From NCBI GenBank assembly GCA_902729315.2, contig LR746264.1, positions 7,905,878 through 7,969,877 on the forward strand: a DNA stretch of 64,000 nucleotides, given 5' to 3'. The position numbers and the translations under genes were made by a program. Below are positions 11,952 through 24,667 of this stretch, piece by piece (within the stretch, counting starts at the first letter, position 1; every line of letters begins with the position of its first letter). The stretch is from Spirodela intermedia. Lineage: Eukaryota > Streptophyta > Magnoliopsida > Alismatales > Araceae. The notes under the pieces were generated by a model. It was not told the origin of the DNA, searched no databases, and saw only the letters and a list, made by a program, of their open reading frames with translations.

Positions 11952-14630
11952 TTAATCGTCCAAATCTGGTGAGATCTTACATTGGTGATGAGGTCTCATG
12001 CCCATCTCTACACTAGTATTACCATCTTATATTGTCTCTATCCCACATTGTCACTGTCCTACTTTGGTTCCGCATGGTCATTGTTATGCTTTTTGAGAAT
12101 TGTTGTTGTCATATGGTGGACATTGTCACCGGCATTATTCACCTAGGACTCGACATTTATTTGTCTAACATCTCGTTCAATTATCTCAATATTTATATTC
12201 CTCTTAATCACAAGTCATGACCTAAGATCACAATCAAGATTTAGGGAGGTGTTGTTTCAGCCTTTGATCCATTATGCAGTCCATTGCAATAGTCCAACTT
12301 TATGTTCACTCTAATCTAATAACTTTTTGGTTCACCTGAAGTAAAATTAGTCTTCAACTAATGGGGGGTGAATTCAAGCTCACTTTAGTCTTCTCTCTTA
12401 TAATTACTATGTAAAATAATATCATCACAAATCTAAGATCAACAGAGAAGAATTACAATCAGTATAATAGATGGTCAAGATTTATTTTAAGTTCAAGGAA
12501 AGATCAAACGTCTTATGGAAGGTATGCCAGTTTATCTCACCAATCTAACACAATGAAAACAACATGTTACAAATCTCCTTAATATGTTATGAAATGTGAT
12601 GGAAGTTAATATTTTTGACTTAGTGACTCATCTCAATGCATATAATGTAGTTTTGAATCATCTAGCCTTGATGTATTCTACCAATGTCTCAAATATATAT
12701 TATATGACCATAGAATATTATATACAAAAACAAGTTGATAAGAGTTTAAGTTAATATTTTGAGTAGACAAGTTGAATTAATTAAGATCTACATTCTTTAC
12801 TTTCTATCTCTAATAGCATTAAAGTGATATAAAAGTGACATGATTCGATGATAGTTCTAAAATTTATTGATGGTCTTCATATTGAATATGATGTAATTCG
12901 TAGTTAGATTATATCTATAGTTGAGTTGTCATCACTCATTGAAATATATCAATGTGTTTCGTGTACTTCTTTGGGTTTGAAAACTTGAAGAGTATTTATA
13001 CATCAGTGGAGAACATGACTTTGGTTTTTGCTCAACACTATTCTCATGAGTGTAATTGTGGTGGTCACTCAAAGAGAGGGGGAGGTGGAGATAGGACCTT
13101 TGGAATTCACCATTGACCTAAATGCATTGTTTGTGGTAGAAATGAACATATTAAGGACACATGTTATGACCTTGATGTGAATTTAATTATCCTATCAAAA
13201 CTAAAAAATTTAGAGAAGAGGGAGATAATTTAACTATTCACCATATGGCTTTATCAAATGAAAAGTATGTTTAGATTCTTCAATTTTGTACAACCTAATA
13301 AGCATCATTATTATTTACAACTATGGGGGAACTTAGAAAATCTGCTAAATCTATTTTCCACATATCTCTAATTTTATCAAGTCAATTGTCTCGTTGGGTT
13401 CTTGACTCAAGTGCCACTAATTAAATAATAGATATATTTGGTAAATTCACATCCTATTTATGTTGTCTTAGCCTCTCTAGTGTCACTTATAGTAAATATT
13501 TTTATTGCACCAATTTTCGGCATAAAATTAGTCTCTATCTCTTGAGATCTCTCTGAAGTTAGTCTTTAATATTCTTAAATTATTATTTTTAATAACAAAC
13601 TCAATTAGGCTCTTCACTCTGCCATAACCTTCTTTCTTATTTCAAGGTTCGTATAAGACTTGAAGATGTAAAAAGAGATTGATGAAATAAATGAGAATGG
13701 AGGATTGTATTATATGGGGAAAGCTTCTCTTGTTGTATATGTCATATTTCACATCTATAAGTTTACAATTGATTTAGATCATGTGTATCTTATCAAGCTC
13801 AAGTAATTGTTTCTCAAACTAAGTAGGTAATAAATATAAGATTGGGTCATGTTAATCAAGCAATACCATTGTCTTAATCTTAGGTAAAAAAACTCTTCCA
13901 TAAATATTTCATTTGAACACATGAGGCCCTAGTTGTCTCAATTCTTAAATTTATTTTAAATATTTTACAAATTTTATGATGATTATTCTGATCTATCCAT
14001 CATAACATTGATTGTCTTTTACTCATGTTTTAATGAAATTAAAAACTAATTTGACAAAAACATTGAAGTACTATATTGAAATATTGTAAAATAATATTAT
14101 AGTTTTTATTTCACTCTATGCTTGGTTCACTATGACCTTATCCACTAGTCATCTTGTTCTCATACCTTTGGTAAAACATACTAGTATAAAGAAAAAAACA
14201 TCAAATTGTTGAAATAGTTTGTGTACTTCTTTTACTACACATGCTTATAAAATTTTAGAGTGATATTTTTCATAAAGCCAATTAACGACATGCCCTCCTC
14301 TTTTTTAAATAATATTTTTTTTTACTTTTTATTTTATCTAAAAAAAATATTATATAACATGTCACCTAAGATTTTTGAATGTACTAACTTTGTGCTCAAC
14401 CTAAGTGCTGGTCAAGATTAATTTGGCTCCAAATATGAGTATGTGTTACTATCCATCTCTTCATTGACATTTCATCTTGTTGATATTAAATCTCAACTTA
14501 TTGACTTTCTAGAGGAATCCTTACCTTTACTAGTTATTTTTCAATGTCTCTATAATTGGTCCTCCTACAATTGAATTGAATTAATTATTAAATTAGTTGA
14601 CAATTAAACATCTATTACGTAGATGTAAAT

Positions 14631-14969
14631 TGATATGACCTCGATACTTATGTATTTTTGGAAGAGGAAATTGACCCAATTGAACAGTCCATAACCTAAA
14701 TGAGTCAACTAGGGCTAACCTAAGGCTCAACTTGTCACATGAGAAGGAATTGACAACTAAAGATTTTATTAGCCTAAGTAGGAAGCAAAGAGAATAAGAA
14801 GCCTTTTGTAGAACTTGTGGAGAGATAAAGCTTCTTGAAATCCCTTCAAACTATTTTAAGATTTATATGTATTTCTTTTTTCAATTTCTCTCCATTATTT
14901 TTATTATTATGTTGAACTCTATCCTTTTTCTTCTAGTCCTAATTACAAGAGAAGTTTGAGGTCATATCA
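14631..14969 (+). repeat. 5' LTR of the nested element
   Basis: Direct repeat partner of 17803-18142. The termini tgatatgacctc and gaggtcatatca are perfectly inverted with TG and CA ends. Confidence 0.88.
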
Positions 14970-17802
14970 TGTGTTAGATCATGACTTGTATGCTATGGCG
15001 TCTAGATGTAAAGAAACTTGCTTAGATTATTAGGACTTAGAGATGAAGAAGTTGAAGAATGACCTTGTCAATATGTTAGACAAGATCTTTCAACACCTTA
15101 ACATGATGGAGGACCATCAAACAATTATCAAATAAAGGGTTTCTACCCAATGACAATTAGAAAATGAGAGACTTGTCTTAACTAATACCTCTTGTACCCT
15201 AAGCCTCAAGAATATGAGACTAAAGAGTCATTAGTTAAGGACTACATGAGCCAACAAAGGACAACTATCACTTGCTTTAATAGAGACAATGCAGATACCT
15301 TGATTTTTTGTGTGGAGCTTTACTTAAAAAGTAAATAGAATTAATAAGGGCATACTTAATGATATTATACTAATATAGAAAATAATATTAGGTTTAATAT
15401 GACTATGTAGAACGCATCACGCATCTCAAAAAAAGATTCAAATCTTCATCCTACATAATCATATTTGATAACTTATAAATTAAACAATTAAACTAAAGGT
15501 CGTCTCTCTCTATCAAGCCATAAGATAACTTAGGTGGTGAGTGAAGATAAGGTAAAGCTAATACATAATGTGTTGAGAGTCGATATCTATCTATGAAAAG
15601 TATTATTTTTTAGAAGAATTGTATAATGTCTTAAACATATGGAAGTTGAGTAGATCTTCTTCGTAAGCTCACATAAATAATATAGATGAATATTTTTTAT
15701 TTGAGATTAATATTTTATATCTCTAGCTCATTTTATGTGTAATTTAATAGATCAATATCATTTCAACATCTGAAAATGATTATATTAATTTGAATATCTT
15801 CTCATTTCTATATCAATGCTTTGATGGCATTCAACTACCTTTTATTTTCAAGTTTTTTCTTTGATTATAATTATTTGTAATATCTTTTTTGAAGATTCAT
15901 AATTGATCGACAAACAGTTCTTCTTTCAAGATCTTACTAAGAGTAGATCCTTGATTTGTCTTTAGTCAGTATCTTTCATTGATGAATTATCATCTAAAAT
16001 TCGTAATTTTGATCTTTAATCATATACTCATATCTTTCAACTCATAAGTGTCATTATTAATATTGTGTTTGGAGATCTTCAACTGATCAATAGATGTCTT
16101 TATCTTCAAGGTTAAAAGTAAGATAATATTATTGAGTTTATCATTTAGCCAATAAACTTTGATATTATATTACCATCTAGAGTGTGCGAGGTTGACCTTG
16201 AGTCTTTGTTTACTTCAGAATATGTAAGTGTTTCACAAGTGATATTAGAAAGTTCTATTTAGAGAGAATTGAATTACTTAAATATATGATTTTACGTTTG
16301 ACACTAAATTAAATTTTGGTTATTTATACTTTATTATTTTCTCTATGTAAGACTTTGATCTGTCTTTGTGTAAATTATGTAGTGATAAATTCTCTACTTC
16401 TACTTTACTTTCTACAAACAATTCATCTCAACTATCATGTGGGTTATGAATTAAATTTTTTCTTTAGTCACTTATCATATATTTTTGCTTTGAATATTTT
16501 GAACAACTTTTCATGTTGTTATGATACTCTTTATTTCAAATTCTTACTTATTATAAGGTTTGAATGTTTTGGTCATAATTTTTTTATTTTTATATAGCCT
16601 ACTTTTTGAGTTTGAATCACATCTACCATTATGTCTTTGATATTTCAAATATTTTTTGCATTGATACAAATTTCTTTATAATGCTCAAGTGCCACATTTG
16701 AATTTTCACTAGTGGCTTTGGTTTTCCAAAATATATGTGATACTTTTTTCACACGTGTTGACATACCATTGTTCTACACTTATATTTCAAGAGTTTTATG
16801 TTGTATTATTCAAATATAGAGATGTATATCAGAGACGTGACTCCTTGGATTCATTCTTAGTCATATGATCACATAAACTATCATTAAAGTACCTTATTTA
16901 AATATTTGTCAATAATAATTGTCTCATGATAAAAACAATCATAATATACATAGATGAATTATATTTTAACTCATTTAAGAATATTTCATAAATAATTTTT
17001 TCATTGTATGCGTCAAAAATCCACTATGTGTCAAAACTAATGACATCTACAAACTAGACTTAGGTGGTAAATCATTATGTGAAAAATTATCCCTAGTGTT
17101 ATGTATTAAGTAACTAAATTTTTACATTTTTTACTTCATTGGAGTGAATACAATTAGAATACTTTTTACCATATCTTTATAGAGTCAACACCATTTAAGA
17201 CCCTCTATGAGAGTCCCCCACCCTTTTTATTATAGATCACCACAAACCCTTATCGTAACAATAGACAAGCAACTAATATCTCGAGACCATAATCTTGACC
17301 AGCTCAAATATGACCTCCACAATTTCTATACCTAGATGAAAATCAAGGTTGACTAGCACCGAAGAGACACACAATTTGTAATGGGCAATCAAGTTTATTT
17401 AAGGTCAAGGTCATAGAAAATAGGATCCCTAGTGAAGAAGTCAAACAAAAAATGAGCTCCTTAACACGTTGGGCTTTTCCACATCTTAGAGCACATTGGT
17501 TCTATAGCCTATAGGCTACACCTACCCTCTTCTTCTTCACTACATCAAATTTTTTATTTGTTTTCATGTCTTAGGCCTTTGAAAGCTAGTGAGTGCAACC
17601 ATCCCTTATTGGAAAGTATCGATAGTGAACTTCACATGACAATCTACCCTAATGAAATACTCATTATGCATGACACACTTGTTGGTCCTAAAGTTCGAAT
17701 TTGGTAAGATATATTACTCTATTGAAGAATCAATCAAACTCACTCGAAGGTAATTCCTTATGTTCATTTTGAAGACAAGGTGCTCAAAGGAGGAGGGAGT
17801 AT

Positions 17803-18142
17803 TGATATGATCATAATCCACATGTATTTTAGGAGGAAACCAACTAAGCTAGGCCAATCCATAGCCCAAATCAACTGAGGCCCAAAGAAGGGCAACTAAG
17901 GCTTAACTTAACATAGGAGAAATAATTGACAACAAAGTGTTTTATTGGCCCAAGTAAGATGTGCAGAGCGTAACAAATCTTTGTCAAACTTGAGAGACGA
18001 AGGCCTCTAGAAAGCCCTTCAAATTATTTTAGGGTTTATTGTTCATTCCCTTTATAATTTCTCCCTCCCATTTTTGTTGTCCCATTGAACTCTATCACTT
18101 TTCTTCTAATTTTATTTGCAGAAGAAGTTTGAGGTCAAATCA
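17803..18142 (+). repeat. 3' LTR of the nested element
   Basis: Direct repeat partner of 14631-14969, for example ttgacaacaaagt versus ttgacaactaaag, cccttcaaattatttta versus cccttcaaactatttta, and gaagtttgaggtca at both 3' ends. It is preceded by a polypurine tract. Confidence 0.88.
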
Positions 18143-19958
18143 TACACACAATAAAAAATTATGTAGTTAATGAAGTGTTTAGTTCATATCTAATCCTTTC
18201 TATGATTAATGGTACACAAAATAACACATTTTCTTATCACCTTATAAAAAAAAATATTATAGTATTATCTCATGACTTATTGTGTTTTACCATTAGTTAG
18301 CATATACCTATTTTATCTTTATCTCCACTTATCCATCTACTCTATTTCTAAGACTATTTTAAAGGCATGAAGTCCTCCTAAGAGTCATGTCACCATAGAA
18401 GGAGATGGATGTTCTCAATTATATTAGGATTGATATCTTATTTTACAAACTACATAAAAAATTAGTTATTGTGTGAAAATGAGTTCATTGTTAAAGTTGG
18501 TCATGTTGGTTGAGTGGATGGATTCAAAAGCTTATTTAGTGGTAGTGGGAAAGGGCTTCATTCAAGTGTATAATGAGGACTATTTCAAAACCTTTTTATA
18601 TATTGTCAACATGACTTATGTTTGTATCTTTTTGCTTTGACAATTTGGTTCTCTTGATCTCTCTATCAATTAGATGTCAAGAGTACTTACCTTTATGATA
18701 ATTTACAATAAAATATATGTATAAAACAACCAAAAAGATTTCTAGCTTAAAAAAACTTTGGTAACATATGTGGCCAATAAATATATCTATAAATTTTAAA
18801 ACAATATGTAAATTCTGATTGGATCAAGTGAATAACATCATATTAGAATTTGGTATCCAAAGATTTAGTATTAATTATTTTATCTTTTATGATTACTTCT
18901 CAACCCATTATATTATGTTGATTGTTTATTTTGATAACATAATTATCACTGAGAGTTGAAGCTCCAAACTTTCTTATAGAGATCATTTATAACCAAAGAT
19001 ATGGAAAATCTTAATTATTTTCTTAACATAAAGGTTATTTGATTTAAGAAAGTTGTCATCATCAATCGATAAAAATAGACACTTAATATTCTTGAAAAAA
19101 TATATATATCAAGGGAAAAGTTTATTGACATTCTCATAAATCCTAATGTGAAGTTCTCTAACTATAAATGAGTACTAGAAGTTTCAAGGAGTTATTGAAC
19201 CATAGTTAGCAAGTCAAATTATTAAACTATCCCTCAATCACACATTTCATTTTCTTGAATCATAGTGAGTCAGTTTATAGACCAACCACATAATGTACAT
19301 CATGTAGCTTTTATGAGGATTTTGTAATATCTCAAAGAAAACTCATACTAAGGACTATTGTACAAGAACTATGTTCATCTTACAATCCAAAGATTTTCTA
19401 ATATTGACTAAGTTGATGGTGACATAGATATAAAATCTATAATTAGTTATTACATCTTCCTAGGTGGAAATCTTATATCGTAGAAAAACAAAAAAGTAAT
19501 ATATGATCACAAAATCTAGTGATGAATCTAAGTATAGAGCAAGGACGCACTATATGTGAACTAATATAGATTTATCACTTTCTTTAAGAACTCGATTTTT
19601 CTCATTAATGTGTTCTAAGGTTTTGATGTGATAATCAAAAAATCATTTATATTATTTCTAGTCATGTGTTTTATCACAATATTTATTGAGGTTGATTGTC
19701 CCTTTATTAGAAAAATAAGATATAAGCACAAGTCATTACTATTGTAAATGTCAAGTATCCAAATCAACTTGTAGATGTAATCTCAAAGCCTCTAAATGTT
19801 CACAAGATGAAATCTATAAGTAACAAACTCTAACTTCAGGGGAAGTGGAAAGGGAAAATGAGCCCAAAGACATCCTTATAAATAACCTCTTTAAGTGTTA
19901 AGCGCACATAAACCTAAAGGAGTTGTCGTCATGAAATGAACTTGTAATTTTTTCCTCT

Positions 19959-20590
19959 TGTATTAAACCTGAACATGTCTGCAATTTTAAGCGAACCAAG
20001 ATTATGACATTACATTTCATTTCAAACCTAGGCATTAAATTTCAAAACTTCTAAGTTGAGTTAACAATCAACACCCAACAGTCTTCTATACTGTCATTCC
20101 ACCCATTAAAATCAGATACAATCTAGAAAATATCTTCGATTCTTGATTATCTAGTTACCCAACGCCCATGAACATTCAAGTGGTATTTTAAACTTATCAT
20201 CACCATGAAAAGGGATATCTTATTATGTTAAATGTTTGGGACAATTAACATTTAGACTTTAGTGAACTAATAAACCTGGTATGCAATATTTTGATAGACA
20301 TGACCACTACCCAAGAGTTATTGATCATTTGGGGAGAATGGTCGACATTAAGAAGATCAAAGGAATGTTGATCCCAATGTGTGTTTTCTTGTGTGTCAAG
20401 CTACTCCAAGCATGCTCTCTTGAATTATATGATTCAATTGATGTATTTATTTAATATGGGGGGATCTAGCCTACCTTTATACTCCATCTCATATCATTCT
20501 CATAAAGACTAACCTCAAAACTTACATGAGCATCGTTACAATTTATTTTTTCGTGTCAGCTGAGTAACATTAATTCAGTAGAACTTCTGG
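19959..20590. other. AT-rich intergenic DNA
   Basis: No gene, RNA or repeat that I can support. It is probably continuous with the retroelement-derived DNA to the left. Confidence 0.5.
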
Positions 20591-20980
20591 GTTAACTGAT
20601 AATTCGATCGGAATAAAGAAGGTGTATCCTAAATCCCTTAGCAACTTGCTCCCCCTTGGGGCCCCACATCGCCATCGAAGCCGCTTACCGAGTTCCTTCC
20701 GAAAGAAGAGAATACGAAAGAGTGAGGTAGTTCCGGAACTCCTGCACATGCTCTCGGGTCACCTGATAATTCGATCCGAAAAAAGAATGTATATCCTAAA
20801 TCACTAAGCAGCTTTACTGTATAGTAAAACGGCGGCCAATTGTTCCCCTTTGGGGGCCCCACATCACCGCCGAAGCCGCTTACTGAGTTCCTTCCAAAAG
20901 AAGGGGATAGGAAAGAGTTATTAAAGAGTGGCGGTGAGTTCCTTCTTCATCGAGAGGTTCCGAAACTCCTGCCTCGGCCA
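20590..20980. repeat. Imperfect GC-rich direct duplication
   Basis: Two modules share order and sequence: ctgataattcgatc (20596 and 20763), tatcctaaatc, gccccacatc (20661 and 20856), gaagccgctta and gagttccttcc. The offset changes from 167 to 195 bp because the second copy carries an insertion around 20815-20840. No protein frame is conserved between the copies. Confidence 0.8.
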
Positions 20981-23520
20981 GCCCGGTACTCGTCTCCCTC
21001 GACCGTCCAGCACAGAGAGCTCACGCGTGGCATAACGGTCGGCTTGCCTTTCGAATCCTGCCCCCGCCACCTGTTCGTTTAGATGCCGCGCCGCAGGCTG
21101 TCTCTTGTCTGCAAGCGCACTGTGACTTCGAAAAATTATCTTAGAGATTCACCGAGTTAATGACGATGTCTGCAACCTGGTTTTCTAACGCCTGCCCGGC
21201 TTCTGCAAATTCAACCCGCTGCGCTTGACCCGTGGCCCGCGGCGACCCCGCCGAAGTGCTCCTGCCCAAAGCGGACCGTAACGGGTGGACGCCAACGTCG
21301 TGACAGATGGCCGCCTCCATTAATGGTCTCGACGAGGCACCCGCTGTTCTGAGGAAGGAAACGCCGAGAGTGCAGAAGAGACTCTGACGAGGGAGCCCCG
21401 GTGGCGGGGGGAAACGAGGGGGCCCAAAACGGCAGGGCAGAGACTTCCAACCCGGAGTTCGACACTTGGCGGTCGCTCTATCCTCTTCGTTTGTCCTGAA
21501 GGAGAGAATTCCGCGTGGAAAATAACAACCACGTTTCAGCCAACGAAAAACAGGAGGACAGGAGGGAAATTCAAAGAACTGGCTTTCCCAGCGCCCGAAC
21601 CCCCCCTCCCCACCTCAGCGACGCGGTCCTCTCTCAGAGTTAATCCGAGGATAATTGCTCCGGTGAACGACCTGGTTCTGTCGGGAGGAGAGGAAGCTTT
21701 GCCTACGGGGTCGTTTTGCACTAACTTGATCGGAACAGGATGACCGAAATGCTACCTATGTGATCAAATCCTTGACTCCAAAAAATATACTATCCAATTA
21801 TGTCTCAAAGAAGAGAGATTTGAGCTCGTTGAAGGCCAGCTGGTCGTGGACTCTGCATGAAGAACCATGCAACTATCCAATTTAGCAAAAACAAAAAATG
21901 TTTACGATCTAGTCAAGAACATGACCTTGATGGCCTCTCGAAGATCTGTAGGAGTGAATGCATTACTACCCTTAACCGAACTAAGAAACTGTCTTCTAAT
22001 TCAAAGATTTAATCAATGAGTAGCCACTGAAAATGATCATTTCTAAAATTAACTAAAACATCTTTAGTACCCGGATGGGATGGCTTCCTAGAAGCCACAT
22101 TATTAGTGAAACTGGCATGTACGACCTAATTCACTTGAATTTAGATAATTTTGAATCTATACAAAGATACTTTCATCAAATATTGTATTTAGTATCATTT
22201 TTTAACCATTTTTTAGAAAAAAATAAGTTCAACATAATGAGAAATGTCATTAATTTAATACTAATCGATTGCTACAATAACATCCTGAGCAATTCACATT
22301 GTCATCATTGTTACCGATTTCTCCGATACCATCTAGGGCAATTCACCTTATATCGTCACCGTACACGTGTAGCATTCGATATGCCACCACTCATGAATGT
22401 GCAATATATATTTAGCCCAAATGCTAAGGGGTACTCATTGAAAAGAATTGAGGTACTTAGGCTCCATAGGAAGGCGTAGAGTTACCTTCTCAATTCTGCC
22501 AAAGATTTTGTGATGGTGTCCTTGAGGTCAGTCTTCTTGTCTTTCACCCATTCAAGATGTGTGTTATTCTATGTTGCGCACGAGGTTTTAGTCCACCGGT
22601 GATTGATCTATGCTTCTTTTTCAAGATAGAAGAATGGCTATGATCTTGATCACCAATATTGGTTTTTAGTCTTTTGTTCTCGTTATATCATCATCATCCT
22701 CATTATCATTGTCAAGATCTTTGAGATTGTAGATCTACTACTTGTTTCAATAACGTCTTTTCCTTTTTTAGTGCTTACCATAATCACACTAACAAGACTA
22801 TTGCAGGCAAGAGGAATGTAGCATTTTAATCATTCAGGTTCTCTACACTACCATCTATCTATCACCCCACGCATGAAGTTCTACGATCTATTGGTCAGTT
22901 TCTGGTCCGGAAATTTTAACATCTGAAACGGATGTTCTCTTATCTTTTTCTCGAGGGAAATATGTTATAGCCCCTATCATTCTGCCTTCACCATCTAAAC
23001 GAGAGATGGGCTTTTAGTTTTCTTCAACAACGACCGATGTGGTTTTAACCCGTTTTATTGGCCTAGATTCGATCTATTTCAGATTGATATGTTCCACTTC
23101 TGCAAGTTTTCGATGTGCGTGCGTCTATTATAAATACATATGGTCGATCTGATCTTTCGGGGGAAATGGAACTATATCATGATATTCTCTCTCCTATTCA
23201 ACGAGAACTGCATCCGTGTGCATGCATGTAGATGTCGGTATAAGATTTTTTTTATCCAGGCGTGGGATCTTTTCTAGTCATAGAGGGTTCTCATCCTTTC
23301 CGCTCGTTCGGGTGTTACGTAAGTCGATGCTCCCATTTGTTAGGTTCTCCCTCCTTTTTGTTGTACGGACGAGACGTCGATTCTGATCCCTCAATACAAG
23401 CCGAGCAAAAAACGCTACGCCTTTTTATTTTTTTATCTTGGCTTCCTTCCTCTCCTCTTCTTGTTGAGTTTCTTCAGGGGGGCTGATCTACTCCTCGATT
23501 GTCGCAGAAAGAGCAGGACG
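20981..23520. other. Intergenic region upstream of the bromodomain gene
   Basis: 20981-21740 is GC- and CpG-rich, unlike the AT-rich retrotransposon DNA on its left. 21744-23100 returns to AT-rich sequence, and 23100-23520 probably contains the promoter and leader of the bromodomain gene. A 134-codon ORF at 22075-22479 matches no family that I recognise, has AT-rich composition and is not called as a gene. Confidence 0.5.
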
Positions 23521-24628
23521 ATGGTGATGACAGCGGAGGGGTTGAATAGAAACAGGAGGAGTGCGAGGCTGCAAGAGCTGGAGGAGAGGAAGAGGGTCGA
23601 GGAGGCGAATCGGGCAGCGGCGGCCGCCGCTGCGGCCCCTGAGGACGGGCAGCCGTCATCCACCGTGCGGCGAAGAGGGAGAAAGAGGAAGCACGTGTTC
23701 GATGTGACAGTTAATGTCGTTAATCAGGTGCCCCCCCTCCGCCCCAGCTTGGCCGGCCACCATCGTTCTTTGCAGTCTTACCATGAAAGTCAACTAGATT
23801 ATTAAGTAATTAATGTCACCAGGGCCCACCATCCTTCACCCCACTATTTCAGGAGCCATCGCGGAGTCTCCCTTTCACGGAGTGGCCTTTCTAGCCCACA
23901 GCTTGTCCAGTCAGTCTCATGCCTCCTGTGATGACTCACTCGTGTTCCGTTTCTCAGCTTCTTTGACCAGGACAGGCTGGAAGGCCGTCATGTCTTCATA
24001 ATCATCATCCTCACCCTTCATAATCTTATTCAGAATCAAGCAGCCACTGGATATATGATTTGACCAAGTCGTGAAATTCTATAAATTTCGAGTAATTTTC
24101 TTCCAACAAATGCATGCACGTATGCAGGAACGGAGTGATATCCCGTTTTATAGTTTCCATTAACATCTCACTGCATAATTATCCTCATCCTTTTATGATT
24201 TTATTAAGGATTAAGTGGACTCCTAGAGGGGAGGATCTGGAAAATGAAGAGAGGATTGATAAAATTTTAGAAAAAAAATCTGGGAATTATTGTTCAATGG
24301 TTAATACTTAGATTTGTGTGCACAGGAGCTGAGAACTTTCCCGTGGCAATCTGGGCTGTTGAACGGTAAAAATTATCTTCTCCCTGATTTAACTGTTAGT
24401 AGCCGCTGTCATTACGATGAAGACGTGCCTTCTTTTGTTTTAAAATCCAAGACTCGCTAATTACCTCATTTGTTCCTGTATTTAGCTGGACGTCCCATCA
24501 CTGATCTGAATGGGACGCCTTTGCCCTGCAAGAAAGCCTTGGAGTCAGTGCTCGATGTGCTGCAGATGTAAGTTCCCTTGTCTCCTTGGTTGGATTGCCA
24601 TCATGGGGATGGGCACTAGATGAAAGAG

Positions 24629-24667
<39 letters not shown>

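Larger units (their letters stand above)
14631..18142 (+). mobile_element. Nested LTR retrotransposon, about 3.5 kb, no intact ORF
   Basis: Two direct repeats of 339 bp (14631-14969) and 340 bp (17803-18142) bound about 2.8 kb of internal sequence. Each LTR starts tgatatga and ends in atca. In the 5' copy the 12-nt termini are a perfect inverted pair (tgatatgacctc and gaggtcatatca). A purine-rich tract (aaggaggagggagt) ends at 17800, just before the 3' LTR, fixing the orientation as +. I could not recognise protease, integrase or reverse transcriptase motifs inside; the interior could be a non-autonomous element or a heavily decayed one. Many LTR differences imply an old insertion, and the flanking 5-mers no longer match. 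Confidence 0.88.
11824..19958 (+). mobile_element. Decayed Ty1/copia LTR retrotransposon, interrupted by a nested element
   Basis: Relics appear in the Copia order on the + strand. A gag segment near 12866-12960 reads as a GLHIEYDVI-type motif. A CX2CX4HX4C zinc knuckle lies at 13123-13164. A protease motif WVLDSSATN is at about 13400-13425. Integrase remnants (GHVNQ, DDYS, IFECTNFV) span about 13840-14400. Reverse transcriptase remnants (KGFIQVYNEDYFKTF) lie at about 18505-18730. RNase H remnants (VSQFIDQP, SIISYYIFLGGNLIS, SSDESKYRA) lie at about 19240-19570. The frame is broken by many stops and frameshifts, so no product is expected. A second element (14631-18142) sits between integrase and reverse transcriptase. 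Short terminal repeats and a primer binding site are listed separately. Exact ends and the target-site duplication could not be fixed. Confidence 0.85.

Noticed and set aside
14621-18150. Target-site duplication of the nested LTR element
   Set aside because: The flanking bases (taaat and tacac) do not match well enough to call.
21029-21072. tRNA-like A-box (tggcataacgg) and T-loop-like ttcgaatcc
   Set aside because: The two boxes are only about 10 nt apart, no anticodon arm fits between them and no matching acceptor stem lies at the right distance.
22075-22479. 134-codon + strand ORF
   Set aside because: AT-rich, His/Asn/Ile-rich, no family resemblance and no promoter signal; retained only as a remark.
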